From contig JALNQF010000174.1 in the NCBI GenBank assembly GCA_028456385.1, positions 1 through 64,000 of the forward strand: a stretch of 64,000 nt of DNA. The letters are read 5' to 3'. The DNA is from Ophiosphaerella korrae. Taxonomy: Eukaryota > Ascomycota > Dothideomycetes > Pleosporales > Phaeosphaeriaceae. The translations under genes were made by a program, and so were the position numbers. Each line of letters starts with the position of its first letter. The first letter of the stretch is position 1. The notes under the pieces were generated by a model. It was not told where the DNA came from. It worked only from the letters and a program-made list of their open reading frames with translations, and did no database searches. Positions 36,558-49,212 of this stretch are shown here, one piece after another.

Positions 36558-37317
36558 ATTTAACCCTAACGTTATACTTAAACGATTTAAAGTAGAAGGC
36601 TAGAGCTAGCTATCCTTAAGCTTATTAGCTTACTTATTAACGTTAGTACTTAGTGTAAGTAACCAGCGTAAGATACACAAAATCTTAAAGTCTTTTTTTA
36701 ATAATATCTATAATAAAAACGCTTAGTAACTTAGCTATACAATCTACAAGATTACTATATAAAACTCTCTACTTAAACACGAAAATAAAGGCCTACGCGG
36801 CGCTCTAGCTAATAAGAAAAAGCGCCGCTAGCGAGGCAAGCTTTTAGCGCTTAAAGCGCCTACTAAATATAATAGAGGAGTAGTAATTTAGTTACTAAAC
36901 AAAGTAAGAGATGCGCGCGAGCGCGAGGTTTAAAAGTAGGCTAATGCAGCTAAGCTACAACTCTAGAAGGTAGAGGATATTAAGGCTAGAGAGTAATAGA
37001 AAGCTTAGAAGGCTATATTAATAGAGGAGCGCCGCCAAAATCGCCTTGTAGCTAAGGCTGCCTGTAACGCTGCGAAGGCTAACAAAGCTCGTAATCGCGT
37101 AGAGACTTAACTCGCGCGTAACGCCGAAAGACAACTCTAAAACAACATTAAGATAGCTAAAAAAGCTACCTAAAAAGCTCGCAAAGGCTCTCAAGTTACT
37201 AGAGATAAGCGCAATTAACTTGATGCTGCTGAAGAGGTAGTGGGCAGCAGTGCGCTAGCGCTGCTGAAGTTAACTCGTAGCCGTAATATTAACCTCCCAC
37301 AACGCTATAGGCTATAA
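36558..37317 (+). pseudogene. Fot1/pogo-type transposase, C-terminal part
   Basis: A plus-strand frame reads through ILKRFK-like sequence, then HENKGLRGAL..KKKRR (about 36780), LLNKVRDARERE (about 36896), a long Lys/Arg/Ala/Glu-rich tail (IEERRQNRLVAKAA, about 37022) and a stop at 37315-37317. The GLRGAL-KKKRR-RGK block and the basic helical tail are typical of the C-terminus of fungal pogo transposases. The N-terminal DNA-binding and catalytic parts are absent, presumably separated by the LTR insertion. RIP is moderate: stops are few and CpG is common. It is a different copy from the relic at 4420-5900. Confidence 0.75.
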
Positions 37318-37707
37318 GTAAATTATACAATATGTACTCATAGCTTCTGAGATCACTGCTCTAAAAAATCTCGCGATAATAACTACTGTAGAGCCTGCAA
37401 TAACCTCATCTCTTTTTTGGCCAAGATGGCAGAAAGCGTGCATTAGGTGGGGGCGTGCACTAGGCGGTGAGCCTCACTAGAGGCTTAGTAAGATATGCGT
37501 CACATGTTGCAATTCTCTGAGCCTGAGCGCGACCACCTAGCTCCGCACAAGGTATAAATTGTTAGATAGTTCCTAGTACATCTAACCAGGTTGCTCAGAG
37601 TTCAGTTCTCATGTCGCTCGCTACCCGGCAACATATTTCTTGTTTAACATTGACTGTCCTAAGCGTGTATTGCTACACTCAAGTCCTATACGAATCGAAG
37701 TTGAAGT
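37318..37707. other. 3' flank of transposase and 3' flank of DUF1996 gene
   Basis: Near-normal composition. The stretch 37440-37490 (a 'gtgcac' and 'gcggtgagcctcac' sequence) looks like the GC-rich end of a pogo-type element, but no matching inverted repeat was found. Otherwise it is the downstream region of the gene on the minus strand. No gene seen. Confidence 0.4.
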
Positions 37708-38942
37708 TTAAATTGCACCAGGAAGTGCTGTAAGCCCTATTTAGAAAATGATTAGGCGCTGCTCTGAGTTCATTAAAGTGATAGGGTATATCTTACATCC
37801 TTCAGTGTCTTCAGTAACCGTTGGCTTGATCTTGCACTTGTTGATCGCAGCCGCATTCTGACTCAGAAGAGGCTTGCCATTTCCACAAGCTTGGAACATA
37901 CAAGACGAGTCCATAGCTCTCTGGAGCGAGTCTCCTTTCCAGCCGAAGACGTAATCGCCATGAGTTGCATACCCCGTTTTGTCACCCATACTCCACTGTA
38001 TCTAAGTTAGAATGACAGCGGAATTTTCGCGTAGCAATTCGACAGAGCGAAAGCACATACAACAAATGGTTGTGAGCCGTCGGTGGGCCACAGTGACTTG
38101 TCGTTGAACTTAGTGGTGTCCCATATTGTCTCGTAAGCTAGCTGTGGCATGCGGACGGGATGAGAGGCCGGACAAGGGCCAGCTTCTACGAAAGTACCGG
38201 TTTTAGTGGTGCTATACATGTGAGATTGATGATCAGGGCTATCAAGATTCTTTCCATCCCAGCATCTGGTTGTTGTCAGAAAGGAATGCTACAGTATGGA
38301 GGAGTCTTCCACTAACGCTGGGAAATGATGGATTGCCATGATGCCCGCTGGGCAAGGTTTCGTTGGAAACTCTTGTGTCTCAGAGCCTCTGGTATTTATT
38401 GTCTGGAGGCAAGTGTAAGCTAGTCCTTTGACAACATCGGCTTTATGTGTCGTTGTTGGGCTGCCAATGGTCATTCGGAATCCCTTCGGTCGTTAGCTTC
38501 GTCCATTTAAGTAAATCAGTCGAATACAGACGGGCGGGAACGCTGTGATTTTTGCCTTTCCATTTGAGTTGAAATCTTTCTGTGTGTAGTAGATAGTCAT
38601 GCCATCTGTTGACCCCTCTAGTTGAGAATTTGCCACGATGGGTACGCGTTTGTAAGTGCCATTACGAGCCTTGAAGTACATCACAGCAGTCCAGTAGTTG
38701 GAAAAGTCCTCCGAAAAGAAGCAGGAAGTGCACGTAGCTGTTTCAGAGATGTTGTTATTTGGACCAGAGCTCATAGCCGCAGCGAAAGTATTTCCGCCAA
38801 CGATTTGGTGGACGTGAGCGGATGGAATACGGCCTGACTCGACGAGAGGATCAAGCCGCTGTATGCTAATGGTTGAGCATCCGAATCGAAGTGCAGCTTG
38901 GGAGGGAGCCACGAGAGCGAGCGCAAGCGAAAACCACTTCAT
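37708..38942 (-). CDS. Secreted DUF1996-domain protein (five exons)
   Basis: Exons on the minus strand: 38942-38532, 38483-38317, 38265-38061, 37995-37797 and 37727-37708, totalling 1002 nt or 333 residues plus stop, all in phase. Start MKWFSLALALVAPSQA is a signal peptide. An in-frame TTG upstream (38957) is not needed. The DUF1996 signature is complete: QRLDPLVESG, HVHQIVGGN, CTSCFFSEDFSNYW, YFKARNGTYKRVP, CWDGKNLDSPDH, SHPVRMPQL, HGDYVFGWKGDSLQRAMDS and a short LPGAI end. Three introns have GT..AG borders with CTAAC- or CTGAC-like branch sites (GTTAGT..CCAG, GTATGT..ACAG, GTAAGA..ACAG). The first intron (38484-38531, 48 bp) would end in AAG. Family members are secreted, some carry WSC domains, and their function is not established. 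The frame shows no RIP damage. It stands alone between transposons. Confidence 0.85.
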
Positions 38943-39597
38943 GTTTGCGGAAGACAATTCAGTAATGGGTTTGGGAGCTGATGGGCATTTCGTAGAACAA
39001 TGGCTAAGGTTCCCGCTCAGCTATTACTACCTGGCGATGGAACAGCACGAGGACTTTGCCGATGACCAGAGTTTCCGGTTCCAATATGCCGCCTGTCGCT
39101 TATCTAAATCGCAGTCAAATATATTGATTGCTTTCAACTTTCCCCGCATGATTCCGACTTATCGTACATGTTCGGGTGCGACTTGATATATTTAATTTGC
39201 GCCTTCTCTAATTCTTGGGAACCTTCTACCGACGCTGCGATCGAAAAATTCAAAGGAGATGGATCGCCCAATCTTTTCGTAGGACGTTGGGGTCAAGACA
39301 TCTACCGGCAGGCAATCTAAATAGAGGACGACGGCGTCGACACACGAATTCTCAGAATTCTTGAGTGCCGAAGTGTCACAATCTTTGCTTGAAATTAAAA
39401 CTAAATTCGCTGGAACACGGTGCCAGGTAGCCAATGATCCAAGTGCCAATGAGACGCACGGATTTATTAAGGCTCTGTTTGGTGCGCGCGTTGGAGAGGC
39501 CAGTGGGACCTCCGATACGCTCGCGGAGGTGTGTTGAAGTTGTAGTTGGGCTCGTGTTTGGTGATCCGGCAGGTATTCGTCGCACCAGTGGAGGTGT
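38943..39597. other. 5' flank of the DUF1996 gene; no supported gene
   Basis: Unique, near-normal sequence. Several 70-107 codon frames overlap on both strands, including two on the minus strand (39192-39585), but none resembles a known protein. The promoter of the DUF1996 gene should be here. I see no clear TATA box near the start. The right edge is a truncated LTR. Confidence 0.4.
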
Positions 39598-39924
39598 ATT
39601 AGAAGATGTCTCGCAATATTATATATTGTCGCTTGTAGTTAATAATTAAATTGCTAATACTATCCTGATAATACGTATTACTACTAACTACATACTTTTA
39701 CTTATTCTTTAGCTTTATAGCTTTATATTTACTAAGATTATAAATTTATAAAGTAGCTTCGCAACTTTGTATTTACTAAGATCGCGAATTTGCAAAGTTA
39801 TTACGTGTCCTAATTATAACTAACTTCCTAATCTAGATTATTACTCTACTTATCTTATGCTTCGTTATTATCTATAGTAGGGCTAATTAATTCTATCTTA
39901 ATTTCTCTTGTTACGCCTATAATA
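39598..39924 (-). repeat. chromovirus D 3' LTR, truncated (about 327 bp)
   Basis: It aligns with the B-type LTR from 'agaagatgt' onward. About 120-130 bases of the outer end are missing at the junction with the unique island, so the junction is a deletion or recombination point and no target duplication can be scored. It has the 'aagatcgcgaatttgc' module. Confidence 0.75.
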
Positions 39925-40273
39925 CTATTCTCCCCTTCTAGTAGGTTCTTGTTCTACTACCCTAGAGCTAAGGTTATTAACTAATTTTCTTTATTAATTA
40001 ATAGTTCTTTATTACTCTCTATACTTTATTATTCTTAGCGTAATAAAGTACTCTTAGCTAATAGTGTTACTTAAAATAGAGTTAAAATATTTCTTTATTT
40101 CTATTATACTCTATTAGGGCTACTTTGTCTTATATCTTTAAAAGATAGTAAGGCCTATAGCGAGTATATTTAGGCTAACGTTTAGTATTACTATACTCTT
40201 TCTTATATCTTACTTATAGAGTATAAGTATTTAATCTAAATATAATCTCTTTCTACTAAGTTATATAGAGAGA
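39925..40273 (+). pseudogene. Antisense ORF of chromovirus D, first part
   Basis: Plus-strand sequence parallel to B's antisense frame: LGLLCLISLKDSK near 40110, followed by LIEYKYLI and LSTKLY blocks. It is split by the insertion of C, with the second part at 47316-47642. Confidence 0.45.
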
Positions 40274-40703
40274 TGTTACGGTAGTAATAAGAGAGCTATA
40301 GATAGAACTAATTAGCCTTACAATAACTAGCTTAGACCTATATAACCTAGAGGAACACGAACTTAATTAGGAGGCTACGCATAACTAGGACACCTAGGGT
40401 AATCTATAATCTATAGACTCTTAGTATTAATAGATTATAGATTAGGGTAATCTACGATCTATTAGTCTTAGTAGACATAGATTAACAGATTATAATAAGT
40501 ATATAGTTATTAGCAATGCGCATTATTAGGATAGTATTAGTAATTTAATTATTAACTATAAGCGACAATACTAAGATAGTTACAAAACATCTTCTATTAT
40601 TTATAGCCTATTGTAGATTACAACACAAACTTTTGTTATTACCTCCTAATCTACTAACCCCCTATAAGGTTATTAGGAAGTTAACCCTAGTAACTCTATT
40701 ACA
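40274..40703 (+). repeat. chromovirus C 5' LTR (430 bp)
   Basis: It starts TGTTACGG and ends CTATTACA. The middle (about 40400-40490) has inverted arms of the form 'taatctataatctatag' and 'atagattatagatta'. Same length as its partner. Confidence 0.92.
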
Positions 40704-40719
40704 CCTTGCTAATTTAGTT

Positions 40720-43700
40720 ATTAAGAGAAGCGAAGCGTAAGTAGCGCGTAGTCTAGCTAATACAATAGTAGAAAGTTTAACTAAAAAAGGAACTAAAGCA
40801 CTAATAAGTAGCTATAAGTTAGACAATACTGTATAGAAATAAATTAAGGACTACTTAAACAACTTAATCTTAGAGAAAGAAGACATAAAAATAGTAATTA
40901 AAGCCTTAGAAACGTAGAACAAGGAACTACAAGACTACTTAAAGTAGAATAAAGTATAAATTAAAGCTATTATAGAAGGACAAAACTAGATAGAACTAAT
41001 TACCTAACGACTAGAAACAAGTGCAATAAAGAAACTACTAAAGATACCTATCCTTAAGAAGTTTAATAGAATAAGAGAGAAACTAAGACTTTTTATAGCC
41101 TTAGTACAACTCTAGATAGATATATAAGTACTATACTTTAATATAGAAGAAAAGAAGGTAATATATATTAGTCTTTACCTCGAAGAAGACGTAATAAGAT
41201 AGTACGAGCCTTACTAGATAGATTACACGATATATTTACTAATAACCTAGAAAGACAAAACTAGAGCTATTTTTAGAAGTTATAAATACTTTACTAAATA
41301 GATAAGAGTAGTATTTAGGGATATAGATATTACTTAATAAGCTAAAGAGAAACTTAAGAGGCTTATATAAAGTAAGAGTATTCTAGAATATATATTACAA
41401 TTTAAATAACTAAGTTAAAATATAGAATAGAATAAGTTAGCCCTTATATTACAATTTAAACAAGGACTTAACATAAAGATTTGATACAAAATAATATATA
41501 TAGAGAAACTAAGGATACTAGAAGCCCTAAAGTAATAGGTAATCTAAATTAATAACGATCTTTAAGAATAGAAAAAGAACAAGTATAGTAACTAAACTAG
41601 AAACTAAGATACTAGAGATCTTATAATCTTTAACGCAAATAAGGATAGAAAGAAAAAGAAGAATAAAGACTTTACGTACTTTAATTATAGTAAGAAAGGC
41701 TACTACGCGAAAAACTACTAATTACAAAAGAAAAATGATATAGTATACTATAAATATAGGAAACTAGGACACTTTACAAATAACTATAAAAGCAAGGACT
41801 ATAAGAAAGATAGAGAAACTTAGTTAAAGATAATAGACAAGAAGAAAGAAGTACTATAAGTATAGGCTAAACCTTAGGAGAAAGTAGCTAGGAGTAAAGA
41901 GATACAATACGTAATACTTTATTAGACCTTTTATTATAAAGACGACTACTATATATATTATTCTAGTAAAGAGAAAGTAAGATACTTCTTATAATAAAAA
42001 AATAGAGTAGTAGCAATAAAAAAAAGAATAAAAGTATAGCAAGAAGAGATAGTATATATAATAGACTTACTAATAGAAGACTTAGAGAGGAAAGAGCCCC
42101 TAGTACTATTAATCTAGGCTAAAGGACTAGTACTAGATAAAGAGACTACTACGACTTCCTCTAAAGGACTATAAGAAAGTAAGAAATAAATTAGTATAAA
42201 AGGTATAGAGTATACCTAGCTAAAAATATATAGCTACAATAGCTATATAATAATAGATATAGAGGAATAAAATAAAGAATAGAAGTTTATTTAGAAATAC
42301 TTACTAGTTATAAGTATAGAAGAAGTGTATAAAGACTAGAAAGAGTGTAATCCTAAAGAAATAAAGTTTATACTATTTTAAAAATAGATAAAGTAATATA
42401 TAGTTATAGTAAGAAAGATACCTATATAAGAAGAATAGTAGTACCTTATAAGAAAGACGCGATAGATTAACGAAGCCTATACACTAAGAATACTAGTAGT
42501 ATACTATATCCTAATAATAGAAACACCTAGAAAAGATAGATACTAGGAAGGGGATAACAAAAAAATATATCTAAAATATCTAGTATATTTTAAAATATTA
42601 TAGATATTATACCTAGAAAAGAACTATATAATACATAGAAACCCTAAGGTAAATAATAAAGTATAGCTAATAAGGAAAAAAAGCTACAACTATACTAAGG
42701 TAATTCTAGTAGAAGATATCTAGGGATAGGAAATAACACCTAAAGAAAGTTACGTAGTAATAAGGCCTAGACTAAAGCTATCTAAGAAATACGTCCTAGG
42801 AAGACTATAGTACAAATATATATACGATAAATATCTTAAACACAAAGAATATAAACTTAAAGTAGGGTTATAGCCTTAGAAAGATAGATAATTTACAAAG
42901 ATACCTAAATAAGAGAAGCTAGAAAGTATAAAAGGCCTATATATTATAAAGATAGGTACTTACTAAAAGAAGAAAGTATAATTAATAATAGATAGTAGAG
43001 CTATAAGAAACTTTATATTAAAGAAGTTTATAGAAATACAAGGAATACATTATATAATAAAGAAGTACCCTTAATAACTAAGTACAATTAAAAGAAAACT
43101 ATTCTAGGAACCTATTAGGTTCAAAACAATTCCCTCTACACTAGAACTAGAAGGGATAACAATTAAGAATATAGTTATAGACATAACGATAATTAATAAC
43201 AAACAAGATATAATATTAGGAATACTATAGTTATAGATAACTAACCTATATATTAATTAGAGAACGAGAAAAATTAACTACTATAGAATAAATATATTAA
43301 AGGCTAACATAAATACCTATAAAGGAGAGTTCTCTAAAGAATATAAGAAATAAGAAAAATAGCTTATAGAGCCTAAAGATTATCTTCTAAAATATTAGCT
43401 ATAGGACTTAGTAATAGAAATAGAAAAAAGAAAAAATATAAGATAGAGCCTAGTCTATTAAAAAATAGAAGAGGAGTCCTAAATTAAATAAACGTTTATC
43501 TAAAACGTAATAAGAAAAGGATAAATAAGAGAATCTAAATCCTTAGTAGTAGATAGACTTATATTTGTAGATAAAAAAAGAATAAAAGAAAAAAGACCCT
43601 ACGTAGATTTTAGAAAAACTAACGTAATTATAAGTAAGAACTAATATCCTTTACTACAAATAAACGTAATATAAGATAAGCTAAGAAAAGCAATAATCTT

Positions 43701-46200
43701 TACGAAGCTAGACATCTAGAATATATACTACTAGATTAGAATTAAAGAAAGTAATAAATAGAAAATAGTATTTAGAAAATAATATAGACTATATAAATAC
43801 TTAGTTATGCTATTTAGCTTAATAAACGCACTAGAAGCCTTTTAAGAGAGAATTAACATAGTACTAAGAGAATATCTAGACGTATTTATATTTGTATACC
43901 TTAACAACATCCTTATATTCTTAGAAATAGAAGAGAAATATATATAATATATATACAAAGTACTAGAAAAGCTAGTAGAAAGTAAACTATTTCTTAAGAT
44001 AAGAAAATGCGAGTTCTACACAAAAGAAATAGACTTCCTTAGATTTATTATAGAACTAGGAAAAATTAAGATTAACTTAGAAAAGATTAGATCGATTAAC
44101 AAATAGCTAACACTAAAGAACTTAAGAGAGGTTTAATAATTTTATAGCCTAGCTAACTTTTATAGAAAGTTAATAGTAAAATAGTCTAAAGATATAGAAC
44201 TAATAACAAGTCTTATAAAGAAAGACACGCTATTTAAATAGATAAAAGAGTACAAAGAAGTATTTAATAAGATTAAGAAAAAGTTTATAGAAAACCTAGT
44301 TATTAGAATATACAACCTAGACCTACTAGCAATAGTAAAAATAGACGTATCTAACTTAGTCTATAGAATAGCACTAATATAAGAGGATCTAAAGACTAAA
44401 AAAGAACACTTAGTTAAATACTTCTCTAAGAAGATAAAAATAGTAAAGCTTAACTACCTAATTTATAATAAAGAGATACTAGCAATCTATAAAGTATTTA
44501 AATAATAGAGAGTATACCTATAAGGAGCAAAATACTAAACAAAGGTCTATATAGACTATAGGAATCTTATAGGATTTATACTAAATAAAGAACTATTATA
44601 ATAATATATAAGATAGTAGGAATTCCTATTAATATTTAATATAGAAATTATATATATAAAAGAGAAAGATAATTAATTTATAGACGCCTTTAGTAGAAGA
44701 CTAGACTTATAAGAAGAAGTAAGCGCTACTAGTATAGTTCTAATTAAGAACAAGAAAGGATACTTAGTCTTAAATATACCTAAAATAGCTGCAATACTTA
44801 AAAGAATAAGTAGTAAGCTAGACAAATAGATTTAAAAAACAACGTAAGAAGTATCTAAAGAAATAGAGAAACTAGAAATCTAAGAAAAACTAGCATAAGC
44901 CTATAAAAAGATATACATCTTAAAGAAGATATAGAGAGAATTTATATAATAATTCTATAAATTACTAGTATATAGTTACTAAGGTATTAAAAAAATATTA
45001 GATAGACTACTATAAGATTACTATATCTTAAGAGTAAAATAACTAGTAATAGAAGTCTTATAAGAATATATAGAATACTAAAAGAATAAATATAATAGAT
45101 ATATACTATATAGAATACTATAACTAATAGAAACACTAGAATAACTATAGGGAGTTATTACAATAGACTTTATTACAAAGCTACCTAAGTCTAAAAACCT
45201 AATAATAAGAGTTAAGTATAATAGAATCCTAATAACAGTAGATAAGCTTACAAAGTACTCGTACTTTAGACTATATAAAGAAAAGAGTAAGATAGAGGTT
45301 ACTATACACTAGGTTCTAGGAACTATAATTAGTTAATATAGACTACTAGATAAGATTATTATAAATAGAGATGTACGATTTATATTAAAACTATAGGGAA
45401 CAATTATAGTATAACTAGGAATTAAATACGTAATATTAATAGTATACTATCTACAGATAGATAGATAATTAGAATAAATAAATTAAATAGTAGAGTAATA
45501 CCTAAGATACTACCTTAACTATAACTAGAACAATTAGGTATAACTACTACCTATAGTATAGTTAGTATATAACAGCGCAAAGAATATAGTAATAGGAGTA
45601 TTACTTTTCTTTATAAACTATAGATTTAACTCTAGCGCGTATAGAACACTAAGATTAGAGACATCCTAGTCTCTAAGAGGAGAAAACTTCGCTAATAGAC
45701 TTAAAGACATATATAATTAACTAAAACAAGATATAGAATTCCTATATAATTAAATAGTAAAGTAGTATAATAAGAAATATAAGAAAGGACCTTAATTTAG
45801 AAAAAGAAAAAAAGTATAGTTAGTAAGAAAAAACATTAAGAGTAAAAGACTAATCCTTAAATTAGACTATATTAAGATAAGACTATACAAAGTTAAAAAA
45901 GAAGTTACACTAGTTATATTTAAATTAAAGCTACTAAATAAGATAAAGATATACCTAACCTTCTACGTAGTACTACTTAAGATAGTACTATAAGAAGTAG
46001 AACTACTAGTATATAAAGTAGACACGTATAGAGAATAGGAAGAATAAGAAGTTAAAAAAATCCTATTATACTAGTTCTATAATAGCAGGAACTACTACCT
46101 AGTATAATAGATAGGTAAAGATAAAAGAGGGAAACTATAAGAAAATATATAGGAACTAGAAGATAACCTTAACTACTCTAAGAAACTAGAGAACTTCTAA
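40720..46200 (+). pseudogene. gag-pol relic of chromovirus C
   Basis: Gag occupies about 40720-41900 and has two zinc-knuckle relics at about 41670-41800 (YFNYSKKGYYAKNY and YYKYRKLGHFTNNY, with Cys to Tyr changes). Protease has DSRA for DSGA at 42991-43002. RT has YVDFRKTN (about 43600), LDI-x-NIYY (about 43707) and YLNNILIF (43896-43919), so both catalytic Asp are Asn. RNase H is at about 44300-44500. Integrase shows TIDFI (45160), INRDVRF (about 45360) and a QLEQIN-like block (about 45465), the D,D,E positions. A chromodomain (EVKKILLY, YYLV-WIGK) is at about 46020-46135. Many TAA/TAG stops, so not functional. Confidence 0.88.
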
Positions 46201-46880
46201 AGTTAAAACCCTCTAGAACGCCTAGTAGTAAACTAAGAGAACTAATATTACTACTATTAGATAGAGAGGTAATAGGAATATATAACGCAGGACCTACTAT
46301 AGTAATATTAAATACTTTATCTAAGTCTAGCTTAGCTTCTAGAGCTACTAACTACTTAGCTAATTTCTTATTATTTAACGCCTTTATCTTATAAAGGTAA
46401 GAGAGATAAGCTTAATTCTTTACTAGCTTACTCTACGCAAGCTCTTAGATCTACTTACGTTTAGCTTTAGCTTCTATAATTTAAGATAGTAATTTCTCTT
46501 AAGCCTAGTTAATAGCTCTTCCTATTATTATTAAGCCTAGATATAAGAATAAGTGTAATAAACGTATATTTAGAAAGAGAGATACTAGATATATTACAAG
46601 AACTACGTATATTTATATAAATATATACTTTATAGGCCCTACTATTATTTGTAGAAATAATATAAGGAAAGAACTTAAGGTTTAACTTAGGAGAAGCGCA
46701 ATAAGAATATAGAAACATCTTAATACTATTACGTAATACACAATTAGTAAGAAGATAGTAATAACGTATAGAAGAAATAACTATAAAGAGTAATAAGGAA
46801 CTATAGATTAATAAAGAAAGTAGATTAATAACTTTAGCTCTAGGATAGATAAATAAAGACCTACTTAGAGAAGGAGATAG
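46178..46880 (-). pseudogene. Antisense ORF at the 3' end of chromovirus C
   Basis: A minus-strand frame opposite to pol contains an uninterrupted 70-codon stretch (46718-46509) with VYIYINIRSSCNISSISLS, matching E's antisense frame residue by residue (VYIYVNIRSSYNVSSISLS pattern). It ends with a tail related to GVLEGFNF and a stop at 46178-46180, overlapping the last codons of pol tail to tail. Confidence 0.5.
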
Positions 46881-47310
46881 TATTATAGTAGTAACAAGAG
46901 AGCTATAGATAGAACTAATTAGCCCTACACTAACTAGCTTAAACCTATATAACCTAGAGGAACACGAACTTAATTAGGAGGCTACGTATAACTAGGACAC
47001 CTAGGGTAATCTATAATCTATAGACTCTTAGTATTAATAGATTATAGATTAGAGTAATCTACAATCTATTAGTCTTAGTAGATATAGATTAATAGATTAT
47101 AACAAGTATATAGTTATTAGCAATACGCATTATTAGGATAGTATTAGCAATTTAATTATTAACTACGAGTAATAATACTAAGATAGTTACGAAATATCTT
47201 CTATTATTTATAGCCTATTGTAGATTACAATATAAACTTTTGTTATTACCTCCTAATCTACTAACTCTCTATAAAGTTATTAGGAAGTCGACCCTAGTAA
47301 TCCTATTACA
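46881..47310 (+). repeat. chromovirus C 3' LTR (430 bp)
   Basis: It starts TATTATAG (RIP form of TGTTACAG) and ends CCTATTACA. Same internal inverted arms as the 5' LTR (about 47005-47100). Confidence 0.92.
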
Positions 47311-49212
47311 AGAGAGCTATTAATAGAGGTTAAGATAAATTATTATTATAGCTTATAGAAGCTAAAGCTAAGTATAAGTTAACTCTTTATAAGCTAGTAG
47401 ATCTTTATACTTATATTAAGTGTCTTTGTAAAGTAAAAGCTTAAAATAATACTAAATTAGATAAGTAGTCTTATACCTTAGAGGCTAAGATAGATCTTAA
47501 AGACGTAGTAGAAGCTACTCTAGCTCCTATTATATTAAATGTTTTTATTACTTCTCTATCTAGCGTTAGTAGTATAGATTTTCTTAGTTTACTATAAGGC
47601 GCTCTAGAGAGTTTTAACTTTAGAAGTTCTCTAGTTTCTTAAGATAATTAAGGTTATCTTTTAGTTTCTATATATCTTCCTATAGTTGTCCTTTTTCGTC
47701 TATACCTATCTATTTTACTAGGTAATATTTTTTTCTATTATATAATTAGTATTATAGAATTTTTTAACTTCTTATTCTTCTTAGTCTCTATATATATCTA
47801 CTTTGTACACTAGTAGTTTTACTTCTTATAGTACTTTTTCTAGTAGTACTACGTAGAATATTTAGTATATCTTTATTTTATCTAGTAGCTTTAGTTTAAA
47901 TATAATAGGTGTAACTTTCTTCTCTATTTTATATAGTCTAATCTTTACGTAATCTAGTTTTAAACTTAATTATTTACTTTTAATATTTTTTTATACTAAC
48001 TATACTTTTTCCCTTTCTTTAAATTAGGGTCCCTTTTAGTATTTTTTATTATAGTACTTTATTATTTAATTGTATAAGAACTTTACGTCCTATTATAGTT
48101 AATTATATATTTATTTTATTTTATTAGTAAAGTTTTCTTCTCTTAGAGACTAAGATACTTTAAATCTTAGTATCTAGTATATATTAGGATTAAATCTATA
48201 GTTTATAAAGAAAGGTAATATTCTTATTACTATATTCTTTACGCTATTATATACTAGCTATACTATAAGTAGTAGCTATACCTAGTTATTCTAGTTATAG
48301 TTAAAGTAGTATCTTAAGTATTACTCTACTATTTAATTTATATATTCTAACTATCTATCTATCTATAGATAGTATACTATTAACATTTTATATTTAATTC
48401 CTAATAATACTATTATTATTCTCTATAGGTTTAATATAAATCTTATATCTCTATTTATAATAATTTTATCTAGAATACTATATTAGCTAACTATAGTCTC
48501 TAGGACCTAGTATATAGTAACTTCTATCCTACTCTTTTTTTTATATAGTCTAAAGTATAAGTACTTTATAAGCTTATCTACTATTATTAAGATTCTATTA
48601 TACTTAACTTCTAATATTAGATCTTTTAACTTAAGTAGCTTTGTAATAAAGTCTATTATAATTACTCTCTAAAGTTATTTTAGTATCTTAACTAGTTATA
48701 ATATTCTATATAGAACGTATCTACTATATTTATTTTTATATTATTCTATACAATCTTATAGTACTTCTATTACTAGTTATCTTACTTATAGGATATAGTA
48801 ATCTCTTAGAAGCCTATCTAGTATTTTATTAATACTCTAGTATCTATATACTAGTAATTTGTAAAACTATTATATAAACTCTTTTTATATCTTACTTAAA
48901 ATATAAGTTCTTTTATAAACTTTTATAAGTCCTTTTTAGATTTTAAGCTTTTTTATTTCTTTATTAGCCTTTTATATTTCTTTTTAAATCTATTTATTAA
49001 GCTTACTACTTTTTCTCTTAAGTATTATAGCTATTCTAGGTATATTTAGGACTAAATATCTATCTCTATTCTTAACTAAAACTATACTAGTAGTGTTTAT
49101 CTCTTCTTATAATTCTAGTTTTCTACTTAAAGTATCTATAAACTAATTATCTTTACTCTTAGTATATATAATTTTATAGTTAAATATTAATAAGTATTCT
49201 TACTATCTTATA
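47311..49212 (-). mobile_element. Chromovirus D, middle segment (antisense end, chromodomain, integrase)
   Basis: It resumes D directly after C. It contains the rest of the antisense frame, then on the minus strand the chromodomain (about 47820-47690), integrase (about 48800-47950) and the start of the RNase H region. Element E interrupts it at 49212/49213 and D continues at 56210. The sequence runs parallel to B from 29950 to 31860. Confidence 0.88.
47316..47642 (+). pseudogene. Antisense ORF of chromovirus D, second part
   Basis: Plus-strand continuation of the frame broken at 40273. It is Lys/Leu-rich and ends in ESFNFRSSLVS with a stop at 47640-47642, the same tail as in B and E. Confidence 0.45.

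Larger units (their letters stand above)
39598..40273 (-). mobile_element. Chromovirus D, left segment (truncated LTR and antisense region)
   Basis: It holds the 3' end of the minus-strand element D: a truncated LTR (39598-39924) and the first half of its antisense frame. Element C interrupts it at 40273/40274, and the sequence resumes at 47311 after the AGAGA duplication. D also continues at 56210-59871. Confidence 0.85.
40274..47310 (+). mobile_element. Ty3/gypsy chromovirus C, full length (7037 bp), TSD AGAGA
   Basis: Two 430-bp LTRs (40274-40703 and 46881-47310) are flanked by the perfect five-base duplication agaga (40269-40273 and 47311-47315). It lies inside D. On the plus strand come gag, protease, RT, RNase H, integrase and chromodomain. 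An antisense frame and a purine tract (agagaaggagatag, about 46867-46880) come before the 3' LTR. It is heavily RIP-mutated. Confidence 0.93.

Noticed and set aside
38863..39186. 107-codon plus-strand open frame
   Set aside because: Its first part overlaps exon 1 of the DUF1996 gene on the other strand and it resembles no known protein, so it is a shadow frame.
39192..39649. Three overlapping open frames next to the D LTR
   Set aside because: No known domain. One runs into the truncated LTR, so it is likely a chance frame across the junction.
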